A stretch of 64,000 bases of DNA from Bolinopsis microptera (taxonomy: Eukaryota; Ctenophora; Tentaculata; Lobata; Bolinopsidae). The DNA lies in NCBI RefSeq assembly GCF_026151205.1, contig NC_087077.1:19899975-19963974 (forward strand). The letters run 5' to 3'. The position numbers and the translations under genes are program-made. How positions within the stretch are numbered: position 1 is the first letter of the stretch; each line of letters opens with the position of its first letter. This document shows positions 22,606 through 33,500 of the stretch, in pieces. The notes beneath the pieces are model-generated. The model ran no database searches. It saw only the letters and a list, made by a program, of their open reading frames with translations, and was not told the DNA's origin.

Positions 22606-23595
22606 TATATTGAGGTGGACTTTATAGTTTCCTGATAGTTATTTTATTGATATAAATCCTATTTTTACTGTTTCAGTTTATCAGATTTGGAATGTTTTGA
22701 AACTAAGTCAACTTCAAGGGAATCTAGATGTGCACATGTTCTGTTTTTATGAGATTCTTTTGATTGATTCAAACGTTTTGCTAGACAATCGGCGATTACA
22801 TGCAGAAAAGGTTAAAAACTAAGGCCAAGAATGTTTCAAGATATGTTGATCTTAAAATTCAAGGTAACACAGTTACATGGAAGTCGAATAGATTTGAATC
22901 AGAAACATCGTTAGAAATCTTGCTCGTGCTTGTGACGTCGATGTATTTGTCTCTGCTGTACGTTTCCGATAATCGATTTCCTCAATTCTCGAATTTCATT
23001 TTTTGGCATGAGCTTATTATTTAATTCTGGGAATTATATGGCAATAAAATAGGACATACTAGTACTACTATACAGTTACTTATGCTGTTAAAAATTCTCT
23101 TCAAATTTATTTTCAGTCGATAAAAGATTACAGACAACCGATTCGTGATCCCGATCTTAATTTTTGGAAATTTAAAATCTTTGAAAAAATACTTTAAATC
23201 GACGTTCGAGGTAGCTAAACCGTCCAATTGCAGATCTGAGAATGGATGTATTTAAGTGAGCTTTGACCGCTTATCTACTAGCTATTGCGAGGAAGTCACA
23301 TTCCTCTCATATTGATTAGAGCTCCCAGTCCCAACTATTTCATATTTCAATTTGAGGGACGATTTTCGCATTTTGACTTGACGCTGCAACTCCTTTTGAT
23401 CGCGCGATCAAAAGGGGTTGAAGCGTGTGTCAACCAAAGGATGAAATGCACGGCTATGTAGCTTCTCTGGGAGAGAGCGATTATATGTGATCGACTCCTA
23501 ATATGATATGTGGTGCGATTCGGAATCACAGTTCAAAATCAAGTTGATATGTGATATCATTATTGATTATGATATTTCGAATATTAAATGTACGG

Positions 23596-23718
23596 CATAC
23601 TTGTCATACGTTGTATGACCCGCCGCGCACGAAGTGCGCGGCTCCCCCTGTATCGTCAGAACGATAAAAAAACACATAGTGAAACGACCGTGGGGGTCGC
23701 AACGTGATACAACGGCAT
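23596..23718 (+). repeat. Short palindrome-rich repeat, family P1 (copy 1)
   Basis: It starts GTCATACGTTGTATGACC, then CGCGCAC-GAAG-TGCGCG, CCCCTGTATCGT with its partner ACGATA, and ends GAAACGACCGTGGGGGTC...GTGATACAACG. Other copies: 25458-25566; 28539-28692 (inverted); 43884-43931 plus 44448-44513 (inverted, split). Several internal hairpins are visible. Confidence 0.8.
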
Positions 23719-23957
23719 ACGGGTTTCATTTATAATTGTAAACTGAACAACTGTCAATCAAGCTTACTTGGAGTTTGGGGACCTCAGGCTTAAGTGTTTT
23801 AAAGATATGGCGCTGGTGGAGTGAAACTGGCAGGCTGGCGCCGTCCAGTAAACAATCAAACCTGATGTATGCAGATCATGGCAAGTGATTTCACGTGCAC
23901 TGCACCATGTCCTTAGTATACCATGACATTTACAAACTGCGAACAGTGAAATATTTA

Positions 23958-24045
23958 ACGGGTGATACTCGTAAAATATCTGTTCCATATATTGGACGAG
24001 TCCAACTCGGCGCGCGTCCTGGTAGGTTGTAAACCTACAATGAAA
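23958..24045 (+). repeat. Short repeat, family P3 (copy 1)
   Basis: It contains CGGGTGATACTCGTAAAATA and GTCCAACTCGGCGCGCGTCC followed by TGGTAGGTT. A second copy is at 27869-27990. Both begin with the same GGGTGATACTCG hairpin. Confidence 0.7.
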
Positions 24046-24531
24046 TATCGGTCATTAGAATATAATAAATTCATGTCACAAACAGTAAACCTATGGACAA
24101 GCAGAGTGGATCCCATTTAGTTATCACTTCGCACTAAATTAAGCTCAATTACCTTATCATCATCAACAGCTAGTGATACCTGTACAATATTTATTTAAGA
24201 TTTTGTAACATCTTCGACGAGTTGTGAAGCAACTCTGAATTCGGCGCCGACGTTTAATAAACCTAAAACCTTATCAGTACCACTACACTTTGAAAACGTT
24301 GTCAGTGCAGTCAATACTCAATTATCACCAACCAATCTGAGGAATGGGAATCCTTACAGGGTTGTAACTACAGTTAGCTGAGAATCTGGTAACACTGTCA
24401 CTAACAGGTTGGAACGCCTTTATCTACATCAATTAACAGTTTATAAGTTTGAGATTCTCTTCAGTCCTCACTTCCTCTCAGTGGGATAACCGATCGTTAA
24501 ATTCTTTTACTTTTAGCGTTCATAGTTTAAA

Positions 24532-26636
24532 ATGGCCAAATCAGGATTCCCGGCCCTTCTAATCGCGGTGGTCACCTTCATTGCTGCAGCTCATTCTTCA
24601 GATCACACTGCTATCAGATTTCCCGAGTCACTGAGCACTGAAAACTACGTGTCACTTACCCCGAATATGACGACTACACAGACAGGCCTGACCATCTGCG
24701 GCTGGTTGAAGAAGTCACGGGAGGAAATGGGGTCATACGCTGTTACAGGAGCGGGGGCTTGGTTCAACTATGGAGTTATGAGACAGACAAGTGCTCATAG
24801 CAGTGAGATTCTTCTCATGGATAGTATGAGAGAGGTTAGATTTTAAGAACTTCAGCTTGTCATTGCGAATGTTCGTCATCGTGTAAGACTAAGATTTTAT
24901 GATTTTGACTACATCTGGTTGCTGTTGTCACTGTCAGTTGTGACATTTTTAACAACTTCAAATAAACTTCCTAATTTGTACCAGGTCTACATGTTTGGAG
25001 CGAGTGGAGGACGATCAGGAGTTCGCCCCGCTCTTAACACTTGGCAACACAATTGCCTGGTCTGGACCGGACCCCAAACTAAAACCCTGCAAGCGTACGT
25101 GGACGGGGACCTCAAGATTGACCTCAACTATTACACTTTAGAGGAAAACCGTGCTCTGTCAGAATAGAAGGAGGATCGATCGTGCTGTGGCAGTACCGAC
25201 AGAGCAGCGGTAAATTTTAATATTTGTTGTGTTTATCTTCTGTCGTTCGGCCAAGATATCGTAGCGCGATGTTGTAGCGCGATGCGTTACTGTGCCGCGC
25301 CGCGCACTCAATAAGGCTTCTCACAGCGACATCCACAGCGACCTGGCTAGATCGGCGAGATGCGCTACTGTGCCGCGCCGAGCTGCCATGAATTGACATC
25401 GTCAATTAAAGCGCGATGCACCACTTAACTGGGCCATACCGGGCTGTGAAGGATTTTGTCATACGTTGTATGACCCGCCGCGCACAAGTGCACGGCTCCC
25501 CCTTGCCCCTGTATCGTAAAAACGATAGTGAAACGACCGTGGGGGTCACGACGTGATACAAAAAGGATTGACATCGTCATAAAGCTCAATAAAGTCAAAA
25601 AATATCAATAAAGCTCAAATAGTTTCCAGAGTTACACTGCAACTTCCAGAGTTATACTGAAACTCCTTATTTAATTTGCAATTTGCTGTATGAATTATTG
25701 ATTATGATACCTCAATGCTCCACTAATACTGCACAAAATTTATTTTTAGTTGTATCACTTCGGAAAACGGAGCTTACCAATATAATACCAGAAAGCTTCT
25801 TACCTGGGGACCCCAGGCTATTATATTTATGTTCATAATCATATCCGTCGAATAGAGATTTGGCCGAGCGTACTAAATCACTCTACAGTCGATCTTCGAG
25901 ATTGTTCTAAAAGGGCCCCCGACAGTTGAAACCAACTTCAATCAATGTATTTTCGGACGCTGATTCCGAATCACCCCCATGACATCAGACATAGGGTTAA
26001 AATGCTCCCCTGACGAGACATAGGCGAAAAACTGTCTCGATCACGTGATATGACCGTATAACTATAAGGAAGTTAGTCTAATTTCTCGTCAGGGTTAGGG
26101 TTTCAGCATATGTGATATGCTTTTGTTAAGGATTGGGTTAGGGTTAGGGTTGGGATCAGATAAGAGGGTTAGGGTTTCGAATAGTCGTTCAGGACCAGCT
26201 AGAATGTAGAAAACGGGTTGAAAAAGTCACGTGACAGTCGAGTGTAGAGTGATTAATTATCATCCAGATTTGGCGGAATGACAGGCTGAGCGCCGCCCAG
26301 TAAAAAGCTTCCAATAACCAAAACTTTCCTGTCTCAGGCAGGATGAAGCACACGACAACTTTCGGTGGAGATATGCACGAGCTTAATCTCTTCAACACTG
26401 TTCTCTCCGCGGAGGATGTCGGACGGATCTACCAGGGAGGTGTTTGTGGAGAGATGCCAGTTGATCTGAAGGATGGTATCCTGTTAAACTGGGCTGACTT
26501 CCTGGGAGCTGACAAGTTTGGGGCGGTGCACGAGGTCAAAGTGGATTGTAGCAGGTGGAATAGACTAAGGAGCTTTATCGGAATGGAGGTTACCGAGGGA
26601 CTCATCGAGCACTTGAAAATGTTTCATGACGAATAG
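24532..26636 (+). CDS. Secreted pentraxin-like protein, three exons, frame broken in exon 2
   Basis: Exons: 24532-24834, 24985-25209 and 26338-26636. The N-terminus is a classic signal peptide (basic start, hydrophobic LLIAVVTFIAAA). The mature part has the pentraxin/laminin-G-like jelly-roll signature: FPESLSTENYVSLTP, LTICGWLK and NTWQHNCLVWTG (the two Cys in the positions of the conserved pentraxin disulfide), AYVDGDL, then a GGSIVLWQY block and GDMHELNLFNTVLSAEDVGRIY. Pentraxins are secreted calcium-dependent recognition proteins. Near 25164 the frame meets TAG, while the family-like continuation RIEGGSIVLWQYRQSSG lies in the next frame. Exon 3 joins in phase only if one base is missing in exon 2. 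So this is either a real one-base deletion or a sequence error. Confidence 0.82.
25210..26337. other. Pentraxin intron 2, filled with repeat copies and telomere-like repeats
   Basis: The intron holds short GC-rich repeats (25250-25400), a P1 copy (25458-25566), the two halves of a P2 palindrome (near 25795-25845 and 26265-26310) and several TTAGGG units (26090-26175). No exon is hidden here that I can see. Confidence 0.7.
26088..26176 (+). repeat. Interstitial telomere-like TTAGGG cluster
   Basis: GTTAGGGTTAGGGTT occurs with isolated GGTTAGGGTTTC words on both sides over about 90 bases. TTAGGG is the ancestral animal telomere unit. The copies are interrupted, so this is an internal remnant or a chance enrichment rather than a chromosome end. 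Confidence 0.7.
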
Positions 26637-27200
26637 ACAGTTCAGTTGGACGAATTGTACATATCATTGTATTGGGATTGATATTTTGTTTTAGAGTCTT
26701 AAATATATATCATTAAATATATTTTCCAAGATTTATAACGTTACCTATTATGTATTAAACTATGATTACATAGACCATATTTGAGTTAAATTAAAATTTG
26801 ATCATTGATATACCTTTCAGACTCAGAGCATAATTTTCATTAGTTTACATTTATATTACTGTGCATGCAGTGCTGGACGTATAGTATCCGAACTCTCACT
26901 CGGCATTTAAGCATGAACAATGAGTTCCCCATAACACATGTTCATCTTTATGCTTCAGCTTGTTGTCTATATTATTATTATACTTTTATTTATATCTTTA
27001 AACTGTTTATAACTATTGCATGGCATATTGCAGCAATAGTAACAGTATATTACACAAGCAATAGTATTGCTTGTGTAATATTGCTTTTGCTTTATCATTA
27101 ATAATAAATTTGAATCAATATGGTTTTTTAATTTTATAACGTACAAAAATTAGTATAACCAATAACATGAATAAAAGGATCATTCACCGTTTATATACAG
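26637..27200. other. Pentraxin 3' flank
   Basis: A+T-rich. There are several TATATATC/AAATATAT words and an inverted pair near 27030-27080 (GCAATAGT / ACTATTGC-like words around TTACACAAGCAATAG). No coding signal. Confidence 0.4.
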
Positions 27201-27870
27201 TTAAGGGTGCAGGGGGGGGGGGGGGTCTTTATGAAATTTCTCTCGAAATTGATTTTATAGTTGTTTCTGATAGAGGGGAATGATATCTACCAGTTGTTTT
27301 TGATCCCATGGAAAAATTTTGTTCCTAGCCGAAATTATCGCCGGTCAAAGTGCAAAGGTCAGCGCTCATGTGTAATTGTATTACGCGAGCGATTTTCAAT
27401 CGCGCGCCCTGAAAATCGAGTCTGAAAATCTATCTTCTCCTACATTTTTTGAGCAATCACCTCGAAACTGTTAGGATATGTTCTAAGAACCATTTAGAAA
27501 ATTCTGGTCGATCAGAATTTTTAGATAGGCCTTTAAAAAGTTTTTATTCGATTTTGAAAATCTTGGACCTGGAAAAATCGATTTTTCCAGGTCCAAGATT
27601 TTCAAAATCGAGTTTCAAGGTGATTGCTCAAAAAATGTAGGAGAAGATAGATTTTAAGACTCGATTTTCAGGGCGCGCGATTGAAAATCGCTCGCGTAAT
27701 ACAATTGCACATGTGACATGAGCGCTGACCTTTGACCGGCGATATTTTCGGCTAGGAACAAAATTTTTCCATGGGACCAAAACAACTGGTAGATATCACT
27801 CCCCTCTATTAGAAACAACTATAAAATCAATTTCGAAAGAAATTTCATAAATACCCACCTGCCCCCTTAA
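27201..27870. mobile_element. Foldback MITE with TTAA ends, 670 bp
   Basis: The arms (about 27201-27470 and 27600-27870) are long inverted copies sharing ATGGAAAAATTTTGTTCC, TTTCGGCTAGGAAC and GATTTTCAATCGCGCGC. The centre is CTTGGACCTGGAAAAATCGA with its complement. Both ends are TTAA, followed inward by GGGTGCAGG on the left and the complement of GGGGGCAGG on the right. TTAA target duplication is typical of piggyBac-type transposition, but the family is inferred only from this. It has no coding capacity. A half copy lies at 48030-48255. Confidence 0.85.
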
Positions 27871-27990
27871 CGGGTGATACTCGTAAAATATTTGTTTCAA
27901 ATATGAAATATATCAAGTGTCAAGATCGTCGACGATCGAAGTCCAACTCTGCGCGCGTCTTGGTAGGTTAATATAAAACTACAACGTTTA
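27869..27990 (+). repeat. Short repeat, family P3 (copy 2)
   Basis: It repeats CGGGTGATACTCGTAAAATA and GTCCAACTCTGCGCGCGTC-TTGGTAGGTT as at 23958-24045. It directly abuts the right end of the TTAA foldback element. Confidence 0.7.
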
Positions 27991-28067
27991 CCGTTGCGTG
28001 TCATAAAAATGATATCGTGGAGATCTGAAAATAAAAGCAATAAAGAAAATTTGATCGTGTCCATGGT

Positions 28068-28160
28068 CAAGTTTTGATACATGTTACGTATCCCAATATC
28101 AGAGATATTATTTTCCGCCTCGCGCGCGAAAAGTGGCATGCAACGTATGTCAAGTCAAGT
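28068..28160. repeat. Short palindromic repeat, family P4 (copy 1)
   Basis: GATACATGTTACGTATCC, AATATCAGAGATATTA and CGCGCGCGAAAAGTGGCATG followed by CAACGTATGTCAAG match, in the opposite orientation, the edges of a block at 59165-59425 inside the large palindrome. Confidence 0.7.
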
Positions 28161-28174
28161 TCATTACATGTCTT

Positions 28175-28330
28175 ACCTTACTGGGCCGCGCTCAGCCTGT
28201 CATTCCGCCAAATGTTTATGAACATAATAGCCTGGGGTCCCCAGGTAAGTCTTACCTGGGGACCCCCAGCTATTATGTTCATAAACATAAAGATTTGGCA
28301 GAATGACAGGCTGAGCGCCGCTCAGTATGC
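28175..28330. repeat. Near-perfect palindrome, family P2, about 150 bp
   Basis: The left arm reads CTGGGCCGCGCTCAGCCTG, TCATTCCGCCAAAT, GTTTATGAACATAATAGCC and CCTGGGGTCCCCAGG. The right arm repeats all of these as reverse complements. Related halves lie in pentraxin intron 2 and near 23815. Transcribed, it would form a long hairpin. Confidence 0.85.
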
Positions 28331-28334
28331 AGTT

Positions 28335-28950
28335 TGCTCTAACCAGAGCCCTCTCGCTTGCAGTAGCGCGCGACCGCCGTGAAACAAGCGCGTCACGCAG
28401 TACGCGTAGACACATGGCTATGTGAAGTATGCAGTAATACATGTCTTGTGTCGAAGATTTTGAAAAGAAAAATTTGGTTGACGATTATATGCTGAGGGGT
28501 CGTTCACATATTACGTAATCAGCCGAGAGGGGAGGGGCCTTGTATCACGTCGTGACCCCGGCCCATTGTCGCGACCCCCATTACATTGTCGTTTCAAATT
28601 GTCGTTTTACCGTTTTTACGATACACGGGGCCGCGCACGTCACTCGCGTCGTACGCAGCGGGTCATACATGATACAACGTATGACAAAAAGGGCCAAGGC
28701 ACAGGGGGTTTACAAATGATTATGCTAATGTAGTTTTGACACTGGTCCCGATATAATTAAATTAAGTTTTCCCGCGGTTAAAATTGCAAATTATTTTTGA
28801 TGGTATATCATGGAAAAATTTACACGAAGATAGCTTAATCACTGATCACAGCCGCACACAGCACATTCACTTAGCCATGAGTCTACGCGTATTGCGTGAC
28901 GCGCGCTACTGCAAGCGAGAGAACTCTGGATAGAGCAACACAGCACATGA
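28335..28950. mobile_element. Foldback element, family P5, carrying a P1 copy and half a MITE
   Basis: An inverted pair flanks it: CTCTCGCTTGCAGTAGCGCG to GACACATGGCTATGTGAAG at 28345-28425, and its complement at 28868-28932. The interior holds a half MITE end (AGGGGTCGTTCACATATTAC at 28497) and an inverted P1 copy (28539-28692). This shows insertion of elements into elements. No ORF of substance. Confidence 0.65.
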
Positions 28951-30196
28951 TAATTATGTTAAAATTGAGCTATTATGGCATTATGCTAAAATTTCTTAGG
29001 TTAAAATTTAATCGTTTTTTAAAAGTGGTAAAAATTGAGGCTCTTTGCGCGCACTTAATTTTTTACTTTGGTGCTATATAGTGGAAAAAGGTAACCATAT
29101 ATCTTGTAATGGAATTGTATTAATCGTGGCCAAAAATAATTTAAAATGAAACCAGAAATCAAAATTTTAGGTGCGCCGCGCATATTTTCTACAATTTACA
29201 TCGTAGTATGAAAATCGAGCGCTAACGGAAATACTGTCATAATTTTACTAGAATATTAACAAGTGAAAGGCTTAACTGAGGTCCACAAACTTTAGATTGT
29301 GCATTGGCGACTTATACAAGTATTACTGGCCAAACTATCATCTTTCCCTCACTTTTCTCCTAAAATATATTAATAATTTAATTACCAAAAATCATACGTT
29401 CATAAAGTTATACGTTCATAAAGCTACGATAAACAAAAATAATAATAATTACAAAAGAACAACTTCAAACACGACAGCAGGGGATTCCAACAAAACACAG
29501 CACACAAAACTAGTGTGAACTAACAACCACAGTCACCTTCCCAGTTCCAGTACTACACCGCTACACGTCATGCATCACAATGTAGAACTAGGAGCTAGAA
29601 GTGAGGTGACGGGGTCACCCCTGCAGATTTCGTCGATTTCAGGTGCCGTCGGCACCATAAAAATTAAAAGCAAACATAAATTTTTCCCCTAAAATCGAAC
29701 GCTTTCTGCGCTAAAAATTGACCTCAACAGAAAAAATTAAACATGGCTTCAAATCCAAATTTGAACCAGAGATTTTTCACTTCCTCTCGATAAACTCAAT
29801 TTTCAACCCAAAATAAAGTCTCAAAGGGGTAAATTACTCAGGTCAGGATTGTAGGCAATGATTATGCCAAACCATACATTTTTGTAAATTCATTAAATTT
29901 CAATTTAGCCTAAAACACCCTATTTTGCAAAAATTCTCCGGGGGGCTGCGCCCCCCTAGCCCCCGCCAATGGGGTCCGCCCCTTACCTGGACCCAACTGG
30001 GGGCAGCGCCCCCAGACCCCTGCCACAGCTTGCAGCTTCGCTCGCCGACAGCCCCCCTCCCCCCCCCCCCAAAGAAAAATCCTGGCTATGTGCCTGAGCA
30101 AAACATAGGTTTAGGGCTTTTCAGATGAATTGGCTCCTCAACAGATACCGACGTACATAACGGTCAATATGTAGTTTAGGTTTACCTGGCCCGTAG
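28951..30196. other. Intergenic DNA with a GC-rich block
   Basis: No gene is recognised. At 29937-30085 a GC-rich block contains inverted words (GGGGGCTGCGCCCCC, GGGGGCAGCGCCCCC) and a C run ending in AAAGAAAAATCCTGG. This looks like a short repeat family. The rest is A+T-rich. Confidence 0.5.
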
Positions 30197-32972
30197 CACA
30201 GGTCCGTATATAGCCGATTTTGCAGATTTAAGTTATGCAAAAATCAGCGGACCTAGCGGCAATATCGGATGGCTAGTTGAAACTAACGGATGTCTTACGG
30301 GAGCTAGCGGATGCCTAGCGGACATCTAACGCGCGCAATTTTGCCGCGCAGCATTATTACCTAGCGGAAGACAGCGGATAGCTAGCGGGATTTAGCGGGA
30401 TCTAGCGGTGTATCATTTTAGTTAATAATCGGTCTGCAATCCATTTAGCTCAGCTGCAACCATTAGACCTCAAATTTATTCATTTTATGCATAGAATGAT
30501 TAAGCCGTACATGATGTACATTTATACAAAAATATGTTACATAAATCATAATGTTGTTATGTCGATTAATCAAGTTATGACATAAACCGTGTCATGCGGA
30601 GAAGCTGAACTAGACTGGTTTGTCACCACCAGTTTTGCAGTATTGTACAGGTTACGAAACGACCTCAATGCATGTTATAATACCTTCCGGGAATTATATC
30701 CACTAAAAGTCTCCGACACTGAGAGCTGATAATTTGCCGATATATCCCGCAAGGGAAGCCAAGGTATTATCAGCATAGACCTCAGACTGGCTGGCGGCAA
30801 GTTGTAAAACAAATAACACTGGCGTTCTATATATTAGACACTATATTGTATCATGCGCACGTATCGGATTACACCCCTTCCAATTCGGAACCGGAAAATA
30901 TTATAATACATAATACCATGGCAATTTCGTGCCCGCGCGTTCCCTCCAGCAAGCTGTCGGGAATTATCGCGCTCAGCACTCAACAGCCAAGGTATTATTA
31001 TATTATAATTCCATGATGTTGTATATTAATATATGGTATTATAATGTAGCGTATTGGTACGTCATCAATTGTATTATTATTACAGCTTAACTGATACATG
31101 ATATGTGCGTACGTGCGCGTCTCTGTTACACTGCAAACTGAACTTTATTTTTTTGTGATATTATAGGTTTATCGCGGCAGACAACTATTCAATGAGTGAA
31201 GTTTTCATTCTTTGCCTATCTGCGTCAGTGGTCTTCAAGGTCCTGGAAGATGTATGGTGAGTGATACACTGCAAATTAAACCCAACAATATTTTTTAAAC
31301 TTGTAGGAGCTAGAGAGAGAAATAAATTTAAAAGAGATGAAGATATTACTATAAGAAAATAAAAAGGGTGTAGTAAGTATTCAATAACTGAAGTTACTAC
31401 CTTTAGAAGATTAAGACTAAGAGTGGGACTTCGTCCGAAATAAGGATTATACTGCAGTGTTCCCAGAGCTTATAGAGACTCTGTGGGGATGTATCGGCAC
31501 TTCGACGCTGATTATCGGCGTCGAGGTGCAAGTTGGCGTCGATAAGGTGGGGTGGGGTGGGGTCGATGGTTGGGTGGACCGGTGGGATGTGGATGCCATG
31601 TCTGTGTCCATTCTGATTTTGGAATAATATGTATGTCAACCTACATACAATATAATGAGAAATATGTACTATGAAGAAGTGTTACCGGTGGAGATTCTTG
31701 ACGGATTAACAAACCGGTAAATCAAATGTTTAAAAAATGCGGTTTTAAACAATAACCTGTGTCTCCTAGCAGTGGACACTGGCGTCATAGCGCCCGGAGT
31801 AGCATGTCCTGGTGTCATGGCTGTAGCGTAGTTAGGTGTCGCCTCCCATGCTCTAGCGGACGGAGTCACACACTCTCGGCCGTGGGTTTCCTCCAATCTG
31901 CTGGCGATGATAGAAATTTGTTTACTAAAATAGGAATGGTAACACTTGTAACTTGTTCAAATATTTTTCGGCAACTTTTACAAAATCTTCAATTTACATC
32001 CGCCATAATCTTACCTCCGAATATATTCTGCAAATTCCTCCTTGGGCGGAGGTATAACAGTTGTTAATGTTTTCCTTTTCGACGGTCTGGAGGGATAAAT
32101 ATAATTCACTTATGATGTAACAATTAACTGACAAATTTACTGTTTTGAGAATATTTCAACCAAGAGTTTATGTCAAGCTTTATTTACTTACATTGTAGTC
32201 AATAGGGGTTGATTGGCCTCCGCCCTCTCAACAATATCCCGTGTCAGTCTAGTCATGAATGACATGTTTCTGGTAGGCAGTTAAACGTTACAAACAACTA
32301 ATTTTGTTCAAGCACAACGAAATTATTTGAATCCACTAAGTTGAAGTACTGGTACGCAAGTTTCTAAAGGAAACTGTTATGCAAGTGTTAAACAATATAT
32401 AATTAATGCAACAGTACTGAAGAAATATGTAAATTCCTAGTTACAATTTTGGTTGCATTTTGCAACCTGGATCAAATTCATCAACTCCATGACGACATAT
32501 CGCACGGACTTCATATCCCAGCTCAGATCTTAAATTTACTCCGCAATCAATTCTCCGCGCAGAAACAAAAATTGTTTTGCTTATAACTTGCGCGGCTTAC
32601 CTTAACATATCAGCATTGTAAAACTTGTAAAAATAAATTAGCTTTAATGTTTAAAGCTGGGGTAGTAATTGAAGTCACAATATTGAATTTGGTAAAACCA
32701 AAAAATTTGAAATTCATTTTCATTTCAAAATTTGAGAATAATGTATCATTTTTCTTTGAAATGTATGTACCAATAGTATCCGCTAGTTTGCGCGCGGCGT
32801 CCGCTAGCCTCCGCTAGCCATCCGCTAGGTATGAGTGCTGCATTTTACCGCGTCTCCTTTAGGCGTCCGCTAGTTTCCACTAGCCATCCGCTAGCTTCCG
32901 TTGTGTAACCGCTATATTCCGATAGCTGACCGCTGGTTTTTGCATAACTTAAATCAGGCAATACGGACCTGT
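30197..32972. mobile_element. Unclassified 2.8-kb element with about 220-bp inverted ends built from TAGCGGA
   Basis: The left end starts CACAGGTCCGTAT, then TTTAAGTTATGCAAAAATCA, then about eight CTAGCGGA-type words up to 30415. The right end (32775-32972) is the reverse complement: TCCGCTAGC words, TGGTTTTTGCATAACTTAAA, ATACGGACCTGTG. GTAG flanks both outer ends and may be a 4-bp target duplication. The interior holds an orphan exon-like ORF at 31167-31255 but no transposase that I recognise. Arrays of a short motif in the ends are typical transposase binding sites. A non-autonomous element is most likely. Confidence 0.7.
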
Positions 32973-33064
32973 GGTAGGTTACGGATGTGCCCGAGGAGGA
33001 AAAAAAGCAAACTTAAGAAAATTTCTCGGGAACTTAAAAGTTCACCTCAAAACGAAATCTGCAC

Positions 33065-33500
33065 CTATGGACGGGGTAATCGGTTCTCAAACAAGTAGTC
33101 AAGTGTACTGTTCATGTCAAACTTCTCCTGAAATTCATGTTTTTCAGCTATTCGTCGGAATTTGTTACTCAACAGCTTCCTATCAAAACCTAATTTAATA
33201 AACGCGTTTAACATCAGTTCAACCCGTTTCCTAAAACCTTCAAACTGATTACAAATTCTGAAAAATCTGACTAGTTGCGACTCAAAAACTCCAATAAGTA
33301 CATCTCTGGACATATTACTACATTTAGGGGCATATTGGACTATATTAAAAGGGAAATCGTCCCGTTTATCATAAACTGTCGAGTCCTCGGTGTTCTCCTT
33401 ATTAAGAGTTAAACTATCAGGATAAATATTGGCTACATGCTCCTGGAAGACACCATCAGAATTAATAGTAGTAATGTCATCAATTAACCTAAATGTGTTA
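33065..33500 (-). mobile_element. Reverse-transcriptase remnant with LIDD motif
   Basis: Reading the minus strand from 33500 to 33065 gives TFRLIDDITTINSDGVF, an RT palm motif of the YxDD type with Leu at the first place, then NIYPDSLTLNKEN, YDKRDDFPFNIVQYAPK, SQLVRFFRICNQFEGF and a basic helix ending KHEFQEKF. The gap between the second and third blocks suggests internal loss. The series resembles RT proteins in cnidarian and ctenophore repeats outside the jockey type. Upstream fingers and palm are not present. Confidence 0.6.

Larger units (their letters stand above)
22606..24531. other. Hakai 3' flank and pentraxin 5' flank with repeat copies
   Basis: No coding gene is seen. From 23596 to about 24045 there are short palindromic repeat copies, listed separately. 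The pentraxin start codon at 24532 is preceded by about 480 bases without a TATA-like element that I would defend. Confidence 0.5.

Noticed and set aside
29910-30128. Pro/Gly-rich ORFs on both strands
   Set aside because: They come from a GC-rich repeat block with inverted GGGGGC/GCCCCC words. Composition alone explains the open frames.
31403-32067. ORFs of 75-102 aa on both strands inside the TAGCGGA element
   Set aside because: No domain, no splice logic and overlapping opposite strands; not supportable as genes.
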